Source: Clostridia bacterium (GTDB lineage: Bacteria; Bacillota; Limnochordia; DTU080; RSA5). Taken from it: a stretch of DNA of 64,000 bases. The stretch covers positions 1 through 64,000 of the forward strand of contig PKEX01000017.1 of assembly GCA_002919235.1 (NCBI GenBank), read 5' to 3'. The notes under the pieces were generated by a model. The model had not been told where the DNA came from, did no database searches, and worked only from the letters and a program-made list of their open reading frames with translations. Below are positions 1 through 8,250 of this stretch, piece by piece; position 1 is the stretch's first letter; the number at the start of each line of letters is the position of its first letter. The translations under genes and the position numbers were made by a program.

Positions 1-2
1 AA

Positions 3-125
3 TTAGGCTTCCAGCTGCTGGCGCCACCGCTGGCTTTCACGGAAGCGGTACGACTCCCCGTTGAAAACCAGAATGTGCGCTCGGTGTCGTCGCCGGGATA
101 AAATGGGGTCTCCCGCAATTTCGGT
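3..125 (-). pseudogene. C-terminal fragment resembling an IS21-family helper ATPase (IstB)
   Basis: Reading leftwards on the minus strand, an open frame ends at a TAA whose complement is at 3-5. Its last residues include HRAHILVFNGESYRF and then RESQRWRQQLEA, which looks like the tail of IS21-type IstB ATPases. No start or P-loop is present: upstream the frame loses resemblance within about 120 bases. I read it as a decayed insertion-sequence remnant next to the recombinase remnant that follows. The family assignment rests on a short tail only and could be wrong. Confidence 0.4.
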
Positions 126-236
126 GCAACTATAGAGCGGGCTGGAGGAGTTTTCTGGAAACGCGCGAACCCCTTCGCAACCGCTTCGCGTGGGGTTACG
201 CAGGTGTGTGGAAACTCCTTCGACGTCTGGGCTTGA

Positions 237-743
237 GCATACACGCGGAGGACCGTCACCGTTGCCCGCACCCTGCTAAAACCGGGCCGGGAACCCGTGT
301 TCGGTCCGCCCAAGAACGGGAGGCCCCGCACCCTGAGCATATCGGAGGAGATGGTCCGGCTGCTCAAAAAGCATCGGGCGCACCAGAACCGGCGCAAGAG
401 GGCGAACCGGCACCTGTACCGGGACCGGGGACTGGTGTTCGCCAAGGACTGGGAGGACATGCAGCGGGAGACGGACTGCCTGGGCGATCCCCTGCAGATC
501 AACAACATCGCGGAGCGGCAGTTTGACCCCCTACAGGAGAAGGCGGGTGTGCGGCGGATAAAGTTCCACGGGCTGCGTCATACGTTTGCAACCCTGGCCC
601 TTGCGAACGGATGGCAACCCCATGAGGTGCAAAGGGCGCTGGGCCACAAGCGGGTGGAGATCACCCTCAACATCTACGGCCATGTTCTGCCGGACAGGAA
701 GAAGGAGATGGCGGCTCACATGGGCCGGATACTCCATGGATAG
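237..743 (+). pseudogene. Tyrosine recombinase (phage-type integrase), C-terminal part only
   Basis: This frame encodes the C-terminal catalytic half of a lambda-type integrase. The box HGLRHTFATLALANG carries the His-x-x-Arg pair, LGH follows, and the presumed nucleophilic Tyr lies in LNIYGHVLPDR near the end. The frame is closed by a stop at 234-236, and the core-binding and arm-binding domains expected upstream are missing. A GTG at 297 could start translation, but the product would be about half the usual length of 370-400 residues. It sits about 170 bp from a tRNA-Leu gene, a common attachment target for such recombinases. It is most likely the stranded end of an old integrated element. 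Confidence 0.8.
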
Positions 744-769
744 AAAAAGGACCGCTGGGAAAGCGGCCC
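744..769 (-). terminator. Probable terminator downstream of tRNA-Leu(CAA)
   Basis: Arms at 749-756 and 762-769 pair over eight positions with one mismatch. On the minus strand the hairpin is followed by five T residues (complement of 744-748). It could end the tRNA transcript about 140 bp downstream of the tRNA, and may also slow transcription leaving the integrase remnant. Confidence 0.45.
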
Positions 770-837
770 TTCACCTTGCCCCCGGTTCTCGGTTGGCGCC
801 CTGGACCGGGGGCTCCCTTTTCGCCTTCGTGGCGGTG

Positions 838-859
838 TGACCAAATCGTGACCAAATCG
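838..859. repeat. Perfect 11-bp tandem direct repeat
   Basis: TGACCAAATCG occurs twice without a gap, at 838-848 and 849-859. The pair lies between the integrase remnant and the 3' end of the tRNA-Leu gene. Short direct repeats in this position are typical of integrase arm-binding sites, so this may be part of an old attachment site. That role is inferred. Confidence 0.6.
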
Positions 860-909
860 ACCGGGAAGGATTTGGAAACCCGCACCACGAAAGGCTCTTG
901 CATAAGCTG

Positions 910-995
<86 letters not shown>

Positions 996-1027
996 GTGAA
1001 AGGCGTCACCTGAAAGGCGCATCTAGT

Positions 1028-1056
1028 ATCATAGCACATTCCCTTTCGGTGTTCAA
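1028..1056 (-). promoter_or_regulatory. Sigma-A type promoter of tRNA-Leu(CAA)
   Basis: On the minus strand, TTGAAC (complement of 1051-1056) and TATGAT (complement of 1028-1033) are separated by exactly 17 bases. The -10 box is 32 bp upstream of the tRNA 5' end. Confidence 0.8.
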
Positions 1057-1195
1057 TGCTCCCTTGGCCAGGTGGGCGCCAAGAGGAGAACGAAGCCCTG
1101 TTGGCAAACCTTGGTTTTACCCGGCGGCCCGCCGGCCGGCGCAGGAATGGAGCCGTGCGTTCGCGTGGGAGAGTAGGACGGGAGGGACGGCGCCC

Positions 1196-2437
1196 GTGGG
1201 ACGCATTCAAAAAGTGGCGCCTCTTGCCATCTTTGTGACGCTGGCCCTGCTGCTGGGGAGTGGGGCCGGCCCGGCGAGGGCGGCCCAGGTGGAGATCGTC
1301 ATCAATTTGCCGGCGTTCACCTTGTACCTTTACGAAGACGGCGTCGTCACCCGAGCGTACCCCATCGGGATCGGCAGCACGGTGAACCCGTCGCAGCTCG
1401 GCACCACCGAGATCATCAACGAGGTGCACCACCCGACGTACTACCCGCCGGACTGGTACCGCAAGGGGCTTGAGCCGATCCCGCCCGGCCCCGACAACCC
1501 GGTGGGCACCCGCTGGCTCGGCTTGGGATTCAAAGGCTACGGCATCCACGGGACCAACCAGCCCTGGACCATCGGCACCGCCGCCTCGGCGGGATGCATT
1601 CGCATGTACAACCACGATGTGGAAGAGCTGGCCGAGCGGGTGGGGGTTGGAACGCCGGTCACCTTCGTGTACGAGACCATCGAAACGTGGCTGGATCCCT
1701 TGACGCACCGGGCCCAGATCAAGGTGTACCGGGACGTGTACCGGCAGGGGACCAACCGGGTGGACCGGGCCCTGGCGAAGCTGGAGCGGATCGGGGTGCG
1801 GGAAGGCGTCGACCGTGAGTTTCTCGAGGCCCTGCTGGAGGAGGCGGCGGGCGCGCCCAGGGCCGTCCCTTACAGCGTCCCGCTGTTCGTCGACGGCCGG
1901 CGCATGGACTTCCACGCGGTCGACTTCGGCGGCCGCGTGCTGGTGCCCCTAGACGGGCTCGCCCGCACGTTTTCTCTCCCGGTGGAGCGAGCCGGGGGAG
2001 AAGGGAAGGAGAGGCCGGGTGAGGCCGCCGTCGGCGGGAGACTGGTCCCCAACTCGTTTTACGTGGGGAGCCGGGCCTACGCTCCCGTGGAGGATGCCGC
2101 CTACGCCTTCGGCGTCATGGCGCAGGTGAGCGGCGACGGGGTCCGCCTGGAGTCGGTGCGGCTGGTGGCCGGCGCGGCGGAGCTGGCCGGCGTGCGGGCG
2201 TTCGTGTACGGGAACTGGCTGCTCCTTCCCGTCCAGGAGCTGGGCCGCCGCTTCGGCGTGGAGGTGGGTTGGGATCCCTCGCTGCGGACGGTGACGGTGC
2301 GGGGCCGGCCGGCGTTCGGGGTGACGCTCATCGACGGCAAGGCGTACCTGCCCCACGACCGGGTGGAGCCGGTCCTGGGGATCAGGGTTCGCTGGGCCCA
2401 TGGCCAGAAGGAAGCTGCAGTGGAACTGCTTCGATAG
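1196..2437 (+). CDS. Secreted L,D-transpeptidase (YkuD) with C-terminal stalk domains
   Basis: This 413-residue protein is probably an exported cell-wall enzyme that forms 3-3 cross-links in peptidoglycan or anchors proteins to it. Residues 1-29 form a signal peptide ending in ARA. The YkuD domain follows, with His118 in the GYGIHGTNQPW segment and the catalytic Cys134 in SAGCIRM. The C-terminal half (about 220-413) has two segments like the copper amine oxidase N-terminal fold often found as wall-binding stalks (LFVDGRRM and LIDGKAYLPHDRVEPVLG). I chose the GTG at 1196 because a GGGAGG site lies about 10 bases upstream and the signal peptide begins there; a longer frame would run through the tRNA and its promoter. 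It converges with the SLH protein at a strong hairpin. Confidence 0.85.
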   Translation: MGRIQKVAPLAIFVTLALLLGSGAGPARAAQVEIVINLPAFTLYLYEDGVVTRAYPIGIGSTVNPSQLGTTEIINEVHHPTYYPPDWYRKGLEPIPPGPDNPVGTRWLGLGFKGYGIHGTNQPWTIGTAASAGCIRMYNHDVEELAERVGVGTPVTFVYETIETWLDPLTHRAQIKVYRDVYRQGTNRVDRALAKLERIGVREGVDREFLEALLEEAAGAPRAVPYSVPLFVDGRRMDFHAVDFGGRVLVPLDGLARTFSLPVERAGGEGKERPGEAAVGGRLVPNSFYVGSRAYAPVEDAAYAFGVMAQVSGDGVRLESVRLVAGAAELAGVRAFVYGNWLLLPVQELGRRFGVEVGWDPSLRTVTVRGRPAFGVTLIDGKAYLPHDRVEPVLGIRVRWAHGQKEAAVELLR

Positions 2438-2455
2438 TGAGGCTTCAGTGAGGCT

Positions 2456-2498
2456 TCCGGGCGCCCCTCGCGCGCCCTCACGGCGCGGGGCGCCCGGA
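2456..2498. terminator. Bidirectional hairpin between convergent genes
   Basis: A 12-bp perfect stem (2456-2467 with 2487-2498), extended by an inner GC stem, lies between the two convergent genes. Neither side has a long T run, so its strength as a terminator is inferred from the stem. Confidence 0.6.
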
Positions 2499-2503
2499 TG
2501 CTC

Positions 2504-3700
2504 TTAAGCGCTCTCTTCCAGGAGCAAGCCGCCCAGGAGCTGCTCGACGGCCTCGATCTGGGCCAGCTCCCGCGCCCGGGGCCAGTCTCGCTCGAGCAGG
2601 GCCATGGCCAGATCAGGCGAAATGCCCAGATATTCGGCGACGGCCTGGGCCACGTGCTGCCGGGCGTAGCCCCTCAGCGACTCCCAATCCTGGGTGATGA
2701 CGGCCGCGGCTTCGACCGGGTCAAGGCCGCGCGCGACCAGCTGGTCGTAGAGGGTACTCCTGAGGCTTTCGGTCACCGCTTTCCAGTCCCCGGCGATGAT
2801 GGCTCTGAGGTCGCTGGGAGTCAGGAGCCCGCGGGTGGCATTGCTCACCTTGGTCACCACGTCGCTGGGGGTGATCACCCCGTTGGCCTTGACGAACTGG
2901 GGTGAGCCGTACCGGTCGGCCACCACGTAGACGGCGTCGCCCACCTGGAGGTTTGCGAAAGGCGCGACGGCGGTGTTGCGGTGGATCACCGTCTCGGGAT
3001 GCAGGGCGAAGTCCCGGGTGGTCCCGTCGTCCAGGCGGACGCCGACCACGTTCACGTCGGGCTCGAGGTGGTCGATGACGCCCCGGGCCGTGATCAGCCG
3101 GAGGCTCTCGGCCAGCAGGGCCGCGCTCTCCGCGCGGGTGAGGAGCGCCGCCGGTTCAAAGCGGCCGCGGAAGTAGGGCGGCAGGACCTTGAGCCGGAGC
3201 GCCGTCTGGGCGGCGTCGAAGGCCCAGTGGTCCGGGCCCAGGTCGCTGAAGGCCGGCTGGTCGCTGTAGCCCTTCACGTCGTCCAGCCTGAGGAGGCGCA
3301 CCAGCAGCGAGACGGCTTCCGCCCGGGTGATGGGCTCGTCGGGCTGGAACGTTTCACCGGGTCGAGCGGCCGCGGCGCCTGCTAGGGCTTGGAGCTCCCG
3401 GGCGGCCCAGTGGCCGTCCGCCCCGGAGGGTGGGGCGCCGCCGGCCGGAGCCAGCGAAAACGCCGCCGCCGCCATCTTGGCGAACTCGGCGCGGGTCACC
3501 GGCTGGTCGGGACGGAAGGTGCCGTCGGGGTAGCCCTGTACCACCCCAAGGGCGGCCAGCGTCTCGATGTGTTCCCGGGCCCAGCTCGCGCCGATGTCGG
3601 AAAGCGCCGGGCTGGCCCCGGAGGACGTGGGCCAGGCCGCCAGGGAGAGAGCGGCCAAGGCGATCACGAGCACGATCAGGGAGAGTCGGCCGGTCTTCAA
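2504..3700 (-). CDS. S-layer homology (SLH) domain protein
   Basis: This 398-residue exported protein is probably attached to the cell wall. Residues 1-29 form a signal peptide (LIVLVIALAALSLAA core). Three SLH repeats follow over about residues 33-195: the first contains GYPDGTFRPDQPVTRAEFAKM, each of the others has a version of FxPxxPITRAEA. SLH triplets bind pyruvylated secondary wall polymer. The C-terminal 200 residues hold a small beta segment (VGDAVYVVADRYGSPQFVKA) and a helical tail that I do not recognise. The start is TTG at 3700, behind an AAAGGAG site. It is divergent from mutM. Confidence 0.85.
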   Translation of the reverse strand: MKTGRLSLIVLVIALAALSLAAWPTSSGASPALSDIGASWAREHIETLAALGVVQGYPDGTFRPDQPVTRAEFAKMAAAAFSLAPAGGAPPSGADGHWAARELQALAGAAAARPGETFQPDEPITRAEAVSLLVRLLRLDDVKGYSDQPAFSDLGPDHWAFDAAQTALRLKVLPPYFRGRFEPAALLTRAESAALLAESLRLITARGVIDHLEPDVNVVGVRLDDGTTRDFALHPETVIHRNTAVAPFANLQVGDAVYVVADRYGSPQFVKANGVITPSDVVTKVSNATRGLLTPSDLRAIIAGDWKAVTESLRSTLYDQLVARGLDPVEAAAVITQDWESLRGYARQHVAQAVAEYLGISPDLAMALLERDWPRARELAQIEAVEQLLGGLLLEESA

Positions 3701-3858
3701 AGGGGTATATCTCCTTTCCGACGCGGGTTTCCCGCCGGGCGGAACACCCGATGCCCGCGGCGTTGAGGTTTCGAATCCTTCTCGAAAGGGCTGTTCGAGC
3801 CGCTCGCGACCGCGTCCTTGCGAGAAAATCCGGCCGGCCAGGAAGGGGCTGGCAGCGC

Positions 3859-4680
3859 ATGCCCGAGCTTCCCGAAGTCGAGACGGTCCGCCGCTCGCTG
3901 GCGCCGCGCCTGGTGGGCGACGTGTTCGCCGCGGTGGAGGTCGACTTTCCCGGGTGCGTGGAGGGGATGAGCCCGGAGGAGCTGGCGGAGCGGCTTTGCG
4001 GCCGGCGGGTCCAGCGGCTGGACCGCATGGGAAAATACCTGCGCTTTCTGTTGGACGACGGGAGTTCTCTTGCGGTGCACCTGCGGATGACGGGCCGTTT
4101 GATCTTGCAGGACGGGCACGCTCTGGAACGGAACCCGTACACCCGCGCCGTGTTTCGCTTTGCCTCCGGCTTGGCGCTGCGCTTTGACGACCTGCGGAAG
4201 TTCGGCAGGGTGATGTGGTTCGGAGATGAAGCTTCTTTAAAGCGCCGCATCTCTTTGGGGATCGATCCGTTCGACCCGGAGTTTACGCCGGAGCGTCTGG
4301 GCGGCATGCTCTCCGGGCGGAAGAGGCCGGTGAAATCCTTCCTGCTGGACCAAGGTCACGTGGCCGGCCTCGGGAACATCTACGCGGACGAGAGCCTTTT
4401 CCGGGCCGGCATCGCGCCCTGGCGCGCCGCGTCGTCTCTGTCCCGGGACGAGGTGTCCCGGCTTCACCGGGCGATCCGGGAGGTGCTGGCCGAGGGGATC
4501 GAGCACAAGGGGACCAGTTTCCGGGACTATGTGGACGCCGACGGGCAGAAGGGAGGGTTTCAAGAGCGGCTCCGGGTGTACGGGAGGGAAGGGATGCCCT
4601 GCCCGTCGTGCGGCCGTGCCGTCCAGCGCATCGTCTTGTCCGGCCGCAGCAGTTTTTTCTGCGCCGGCTGCCAGGGGTGA
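3859..4680 (+). CDS. mutM: Formamidopyrimidine-DNA glycosylase (MutM/Fpg)
   Basis: MutM removes oxidised purines such as 8-oxoguanine from DNA and nicks the abasic site. The 273-residue product begins MPELPEVETVRR, giving the Pro nucleophile and Glu next to it. The conserved Lys is in DRMGKYLRF, the helix-two-turn-helix region is near GLGNIYADESLF, and a C-terminal zinc finger is formed by CPSC and CAGC. Length is normal. The ATG start has an AGGAAGGGG site about 8 bases upstream. A run of co-directional genes (coaE, mgsA, transglycosylase) follows, an arrangement common in Bacillota. Confidence 0.95.
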   Translation: MPELPEVETVRRSLAPRLVGDVFAAVEVDFPGCVEGMSPEELAERLCGRRVQRLDRMGKYLRFLLDDGSSLAVHLRMTGRLILQDGHALERNPYTRAVFRFASGLALRFDDLRKFGRVMWFGDEASLKRRISLGIDPFDPEFTPERLGGMLSGRKRPVKSFLLDQGHVAGLGNIYADESLFRAGIAPWRAASSLSRDEVSRLHRAIREVLAEGIEHKGTSFRDYVDADGQKGGFQERLRVYGREGMPCPSCGRAVQRIVLSGRSSFFCAGCQG

Positions 4681-4693
4681 GGAGGGGTCGTAC

Positions 4694-5329
4694 GTGTTGC
4701 TCATCGGACTGACCGGCGGAGTCGCCACGGGCAAGAGCACGGTGGTGCGCCGGCTCAAGGAGTTGGGCGCCGCCGTCATCGACGCGGACCAGTTGGCCCG
4801 CGAGGTGGTGGAACCGGGAGAGCCCGCCCTGGAGGAGATCCGCCAGCGGTTTGGCCCTGAAGTGATCGGAGAGGACGGCCAGCTCGACCGCGCCCGGCTG
4901 GCCCGCATCGTCTTCGAGGACGAAGAGGCGAGAAAGGCGCTGGAGGCCATCGTCCACCCTCGCATCCGCAGCCGCATGCGGGCCAAGATCGAGGAGTTCA
5001 AGGCGCAGGGGGAGCCGGTGGTGGTCTGCGACATCCCGCTTCTCTTCGAGACCGGGGTCGCGCTGGATTGGGTGGACCGGACCGTAGTGGTGTACGCCCC
5101 CAAGGAGGTGCAGCTCCAGCGCTTGATGGCCCGCAACGGGCTGACGCTGGAGGAGGCTGAGCGGCGCATCGCCGCCCAAATGCCCACGGAGGAGAAGGCC
5201 CGCAGGGCAGACGCCGTCATCGACAACTCCCGCGGCCTGGAGGAGACCTTCCGCCAGGTGGACGCGCTGTGGAAGGAGTGGATGCGGGATGCAGCTGGCA
5301 CTCATCGCCCACGACAAGAAGAAGGATGA
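4694..5329 (+). CDS. coaE: Dephospho-CoA kinase
   Basis: CoaE performs the last step of coenzyme A synthesis, phosphorylating the 3'-hydroxyl of dephospho-CoA with ATP. The 211-residue protein begins [16 protein letters not shown], a standard P-loop, followed by the [10 protein letters not shown] segment and the CoA-domain motif [13 protein letters not shown]. The GTG at 4694 has a GAGGAGGGG site overlapping the mutM stop and was preferred over the TTG that follows. Its last 41 bases overlap mgsA in another frame, suggesting translational coupling. Confidence 0.93.
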   Translation: MLLIGLTGGVATGKSTVVRRLKELGAAVIDADQLAREVVEPGEPALEEIRQRFGPEVIGEDGQLDRARLARIVFEDEEARKALEAIVHPRIRSRMRAKIEEFKAQGEPVVVCDIPLLFETGVALDWVDRTVVVYAPKEVQLQRLMARNGLTLEEAERRIAAQMPTEEKARRADAVIDNSRGLEETFRQVDALWKEWMRDAAGTHRPRQEEG

Positions 5330-5678
5330 CATGGTCCGCTTTTGTCTCGAGCACAAGGCGCTGCTCCAGCGGTTTAACCTCGTCGGGACGGGCACCACCG
5401 CCCGCATCGTCGCACAGGCCACGGGCCTGGCGGTGGAACCGATGCAGTCGGGGCCGTACGGCGGGGACCAGCAGATCGGGGCCAAAGTGGCCAGCGGCGA
5501 GGTGCACGGCGTGATCTTTCTCAGGGACCCCCTCACCGCGCAGCCCCACGAGCCCGACATCACGGCGCTGCTGCGCGTCTGCGACGTCCACAACGTCCCG
5601 GTGGCCACCAACTTGGCCGCCGCCCGCGCGCTGCTTCGCGCCCTCGCTCAAGAGGCCGAGGAGAGCCCCCGGGTCTAG
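5289..5678 (+). CDS. mgsA: Methylglyoxal synthase
   Basis: MgsA converts dihydroxyacetone phosphate to methylglyoxal and phosphate, a bypass that frees phosphate when sugar phosphates accumulate. The 129-residue protein matches the family from end to end: [15 protein letters not shown] at the start, the phosphate-binding GTGTTARI segment, [11 protein letters not shown] with the catalytic Asp, and [14 protein letters not shown]. The start lies inside coaE, 41 bases before that gene ends. No sign of damage. Confidence 0.95.
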   Translation: MQLALIAHDKKKDDMVRFCLEHKALLQRFNLVGTGTTARIVAQATGLAVEPMQSGPYGGDQQIGAKVASGEVHGVIFLRDPLTAQPHEPDITALLRVCDVHNVPVATNLAAARALLRALAQEAEESPRV

Positions 5679-5723
5679 GCCTCTCTTTCCAGGCATATCT
5701 TCCAGCGAATCGAGGTGACGTGG

Positions 5724-6314
5724 GTGTCTCGGAAGCGTCGAGGGGTCCTGCGCGGGCTCGTCGCCGCGATCCTCTTCGCGATCGTTGCCGTCGTAGGCAT
5801 CTTCCCCATTTTGACCTGGTATTATCCCCTGGAGTACTGGGAGAGCATCGAACGGCACGCCCGGTTCCACCAGATCGACCCGCTCCTGGTGGCCGCCGTC
5901 ATGCGGGTGGAAAGTGCGTTTGACCCGTACGCCATTTCTTCGAAGGGCGCGCGCGGCCTGATGCAGATCATGCCGGAGACCGCGGTATGGGCGGCGGAGC
6001 GCATCGGTTTGTCCGACTTCAAGCTGGAGCAGCTGTTCGATCCCGAGGTGAACATCGCCATCGGCGTCTGGTACTTGGCCACGCTCCGGCAGGAGTTCGG
6101 GGGTGAGATGGTGATCGCACTGGCCGCCTACAACGGCGGCCGGGGCAACGTCGCCCGCTGGCTCCGGGAGGAGGCCTGGTCCGGCCGGTTCGAAACGGTG
6201 GATGACATCCCGTTCCCCGAGACCCGGGGATACGTGCGGAAAGTGTACAGCGCCTACCAGTGGTACCGCTTCATCTACCGCCAGCCGTGGTTCTCCCCGC
6301 CTCCGGGAAGGTGA
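5724..6314 (+). CDS. Membrane-anchored lytic transglycosylase (SLT family)
   Basis: This 196-residue protein probably cleaves peptidoglycan glycan strands between MurNAc and GlcNAc. An N-terminal helix of about 20 residues (GLVAAILFAIVAVVGIFPIL) should anchor it in the membrane with the enzyme outside. The SLT domain has the catalytic Glu in MRVESAFDPYAIS, then KGARGLMQIMPETA and LAAYNGGRGNV. It lies downstream of coaE-mgsA, a common position in Bacillota. I prefer the GTG at 5724, 6-8 bases after GAGGTGA; an in-frame GTG at 5715 would add three residues. Confidence 0.88.
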   Translation: MSRKRRGVLRGLVAAILFAIVAVVGIFPILTWYYPLEYWESIERHARFHQIDPLLVAAVMRVESAFDPYAISSKGARGLMQIMPETAVWAAERIGLSDFKLEQLFDPEVNIAIGVWYLATLRQEFGGEMVIALAAYNGGRGNVARWLREEAWSGRFETVDDIPFPETRGYVRKVYSAYQWYRFIYRQPWFSPPPGR

Positions 6315-6379
6315 CTTCGTGTCAGTCCATGGAAGATTCCGGCAGCCCCGGCAGGATGATGGCGCTCCTTGAAGAAACT

Positions 6380-6410
6380 ACACGTCACACCCGCTGTAGG
6401 TGACATGTGT
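6380..6410. promoter_or_regulatory. Imperfect inverted repeat upstream of the UTRA regulator
   Basis: ACACGTCAC (6380-6388) and GTGACATGTGT (6400-6410) form a near-palindrome, with two unpaired bases in one arm and an 11-base spacer. It lies about 70 bp before the regulator start, where an autoregulatory operator would be expected. No protein has been shown to bind it. Confidence 0.35.
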
Positions 6411-6477
6411 TAGTAAAGTACGTCGACCGGGATAGGGCTATTTCGTCCGGCGATGGGGTTGGAGGGAGCCTTTCGAG

Positions 6478-7200
6478 GTGATGCGTTCGGCGACCACGAA
6501 AAAGGAGCACATCCTATCCCTGGCCCAGAGAGATCCTTTCTTGAGGGTCGAAGAGATCGCTGCCAAGGCCGAGACCACGCCCCGCTACGTGCGGACCATC
6601 CTGTCCGAGGCCCGGATCTCCTTGATGCAGCTGCGGCGGGACTACGCCCGCACCATGGAGCGCCGGCTGGGCATCAACGTCACGGTAGACCGGGCGGGGC
6701 AGGGGCTCAGCGACGCCCTGAGCCTGGCCGGCAACGAGGTGGGCGTGAACAAGGTGCGGGTCGTCCAGGTGGTGGATGCACGGCTGGCCCAGATTCTCGG
6801 CGTGCCCAAGGAGGAATCCCTGCTCAAGGTGAGCCGGGTGCGCCTGGTGAACAAGCGCCCGTTTTACGTCAGCGAGGTGATCACCCACAAGCACCTGGTA
6901 GTGGAGGAAGATCTGGCCACCAGCGAAAAGCCTCTCCGGCAGCTCCTGGGCCTTGAGATCCCCGGCGAGACGGGCTTTGTCGACCGCAGCCTGGAGGTGG
7001 AGCCGGCGGACGCCTACATCGCCGCGTGCCTGGGCCTTTCCGCAGGCCATCCGGTCATCAAGTCAGGGAACGTCATCGTCACCCGGGACGAGCGGGTGGG
7101 AATCGAGTTCAACTACTTTGACGCGCACCGGGTCCGTTTCGTACTGGCGGGCCAGAGCGAGTACACCCTAAAGATCGAAGAAAAGGTGGACCTGGCGTGA
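6478..7200 (+). CDS. UTRA-domain transcriptional regulator with unusual N-terminal HTH
   Basis: This 240-residue protein has a C-terminal UTRA (chorismate lyase-like fold) ligand-binding domain at about residues 75-235, with VSRVRLVNKRPFYVSEVITHKH and the closing VGIEFNYFDAHRVRFVLAG region typical of the family. UTRA domains usually follow a GntR winged helix. Here the first 60 residues (HILSLAQRDPFLRVEEIAAK and TTPRYVRTILSEARIS) look like a shorter helix-turn-helix without the GntR signature. The ligand is unknown. Its last four bases overlap the start of the DUF1232 gene, so the two are probably co-transcribed. A near-palindrome upstream may be its operator. Confidence 0.75.
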   Translation: MMRSATTKKEHILSLAQRDPFLRVEEIAAKAETTPRYVRTILSEARISLMQLRRDYARTMERRLGINVTVDRAGQGLSDALSLAGNEVGVNKVRVVQVVDARLAQILGVPKEESLLKVSRVRLVNKRPFYVSEVITHKHLVVEEDLATSEKPLRQLLGLEIPGETGFVDRSLEVEPADAYIAACLGLSAGHPVIKSGNVIVTRDERVGIEFNYFDAHRVRFVLAGQSEYTLKIEEKVDLA

Positions 7201-7595
7201 AGTGCGGCGCGTGCGGCCAGGAAGTGGCCCTGGCAAAGATCTGCCCCTACTGCGGCAGCAAGGTGGATCACCAGCAGCAGGAGACCGGAGCGGAAGAGCA
7301 GCCGGGACCCAAAGGCACCTTCCGGGGCAGGGTGGAAGACGAGGCACGCTCGTCCCGTCCCGGGGGAAGGAGCCTTTTGCCCGGCTTCGGCCAGATCTTG
7401 CGATTTCTGATGGATCCTCGCATCGTGCCCTCGGCGAAGTATCTCTTCTTCCTCGCTCTGTTTTACCTCCTGAGCCCCATCGATCTTCTTCCGGGATTCG
7501 CGGCTCCCGTCCTCGGCTGGTTGGATGACTTGGCCGTGGCCGCGCTGGCGCTGCGGTTCGTCGCCTCCCAGCTGGAAAAGGTCGACCGCCGGTAA
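7197..7595 (+). CDS. Zinc-ribbon plus DUF1232 membrane protein
   Basis: The 132-residue protein starts with a small zinc ribbon (CGACGQEV and CPYCGSK, four Cys in two pairs), followed by a charged linker. A DUF1232 (YkvA-like) region then runs over about residues 68-125, with the typical hydrophobic SAKYLFFLALFYLLSPIDLLP segment followed by a second hydrophobic stretch. DUF1232 proteins are small membrane proteins of unknown function. The GTG start overlaps the stop of the regulator by GTGA, so expression is probably coupled to it. Confidence 0.75.
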   Translation: MKCGACGQEVALAKICPYCGSKVDHQQQETGAEEQPGPKGTFRGRVEDEARSSRPGGRSLLPGFGQILRFLMDPRIVPSAKYLFFLALFYLLSPIDLLPGFAAPVLGWLDDLAVAALALRFVASQLEKVDRR

Positions 7596-7693
7596 CGCGT
7601 CTTTCGAGCCCGCCGGCCGGTCCTCCGGATCTCCGTTTAGCCTCGCCCATTCCATCTCGCATTCTTTCGGACGGAAGGCCACACCCTTCGACA

Positions 7694-7713
7694 CACGGGC
7701 GAGCCTGCCCGTG
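7694..7713. terminator. Hairpin after the DUF1232 gene
   Basis: CACGGGC (7694-7700) pairs perfectly with GCCCGTG (7707-7713) across a 6-base loop. It has no T run and lies about 100 bp after the stop codon, so terminator function is tentative. Confidence 0.4.
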
Positions 7714-7952
7714 CTAGAGTGGTGGTTGCGAAGGGCCGGCGCCCGGCGCAGTTGTGCGAGCAACGGCGCCTCCGGTTGCCCTACCGTTCCTGTCCGCCGG
7801 CGGCGGAACACGGACCGCCGGGACCCGCGCTCCCGGCGATGCGGGCCGGCGGGCGGGCAGCGGTCGGCGGCGGAGGCAGGGCGAGCTTCGCCCCGTTCCC
7901 GGACGGCGTGGGCGGAAGGACCGGGCGCCCCTTCGCTCGTTTCCACCCGCGT

Positions 7953-7987
7953 GCAAGGTCCTCTCGCCCGGGGCGAGAGGACCTTGC
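7953..7987. other. Long perfect hairpin, unassigned
   Basis: Arms at 7953-7968 and 7972-7987 pair over 16 bases without a mismatch, around a 3-base loop. No T tract follows on either strand, so it is not a standard intrinsic terminator. It could be a factor-dependent stop, a processed structured RNA or a repeat element. Confidence 0.6.
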
Positions 7988-8061
7988 GCGAGCCGGCAGG
8001 GTGCGATGGCTGCGGGCCGGGGAAGGTCGCGCCCTCCTGCTAGGGATCCGGTTCCGGAGAA

Positions 8062-8094
8062 CGCGAAAAGGGGGCGTCACGCCCCCTTTTCGCG
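8062..8094 (-). terminator. Terminator of tRNA-Leu(GAG)
   Basis: A perfect 15-bp stem (8062-8076 with 8080-8094) begins a few bases downstream of the tRNA 3' end on the minus strand. The stem contains an A4/T4 block next to a GC core, so either strand resembles an intrinsic terminator. Confidence 0.75.
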
Positions 8095-8101
8095 CTTTTG
8101 G

Positions 8102-8182
8102 TGCCCGGGGTGGGATTTGAACCCACACGGTGTACCCACACGCCCCTCAAACGTGCGCGTCTGCCAATTCCGCCACCCGGGC
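8102..8182 (-). tRNA. tRNA-Leu (anticodon GAG)
   Basis: On the minus strand the acceptor arms GCCCGGG and CCCGGGC pair perfectly. The anticodon stem CACGT/GCGTG encloses TTGAGGG, giving anticodon GAG (codons CUU/CUC). There is a long variable arm and the T-loop reads GTTCAAATC. CCA is encoded (complement of 8099-8101). Together with the CAA tRNA at 911-995, two leucine isoacceptors lie within 7.2 kb. Confidence 0.95.
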
Positions 8183-8221
8183 GTCTCCTGAGTATTTGCC
8201 GCTTGGATGCCAGCAACGATC

Positions 8222-8250
8222 ATTATATCCCGGCCCAGCGTGCTTGTCAA
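8222..8250 (-). promoter_or_regulatory. Consensus sigma-A promoter of tRNA-Leu(GAG)
   Basis: TTGACA (complement of 8245-8250) and TATAAT (complement of 8222-8227) both match consensus exactly, with a 17-base spacer, about 40 bp upstream of the tRNA. Confidence 0.92.

Larger units (their letters stand above)
7596..8061. other. Gene-free GC-rich stretch
   Basis: About 465 bases with no frame that I believe. Short frames exist on both strands but show no family resemblance and no ribosome-binding site. The region holds two clear hairpins, listed separately. I looked for signatures of 6S RNA, RNase P RNA, SRP RNA and tmRNA and saw none. Confidence 0.6.

Noticed and set aside
7719-8191. Overlapping short frames around tRNA-Leu(GAG)
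   Set aside because: They run into the tRNA, lack ribosome-binding sites and show only Arg/Pro/Gly-rich shadow composition.
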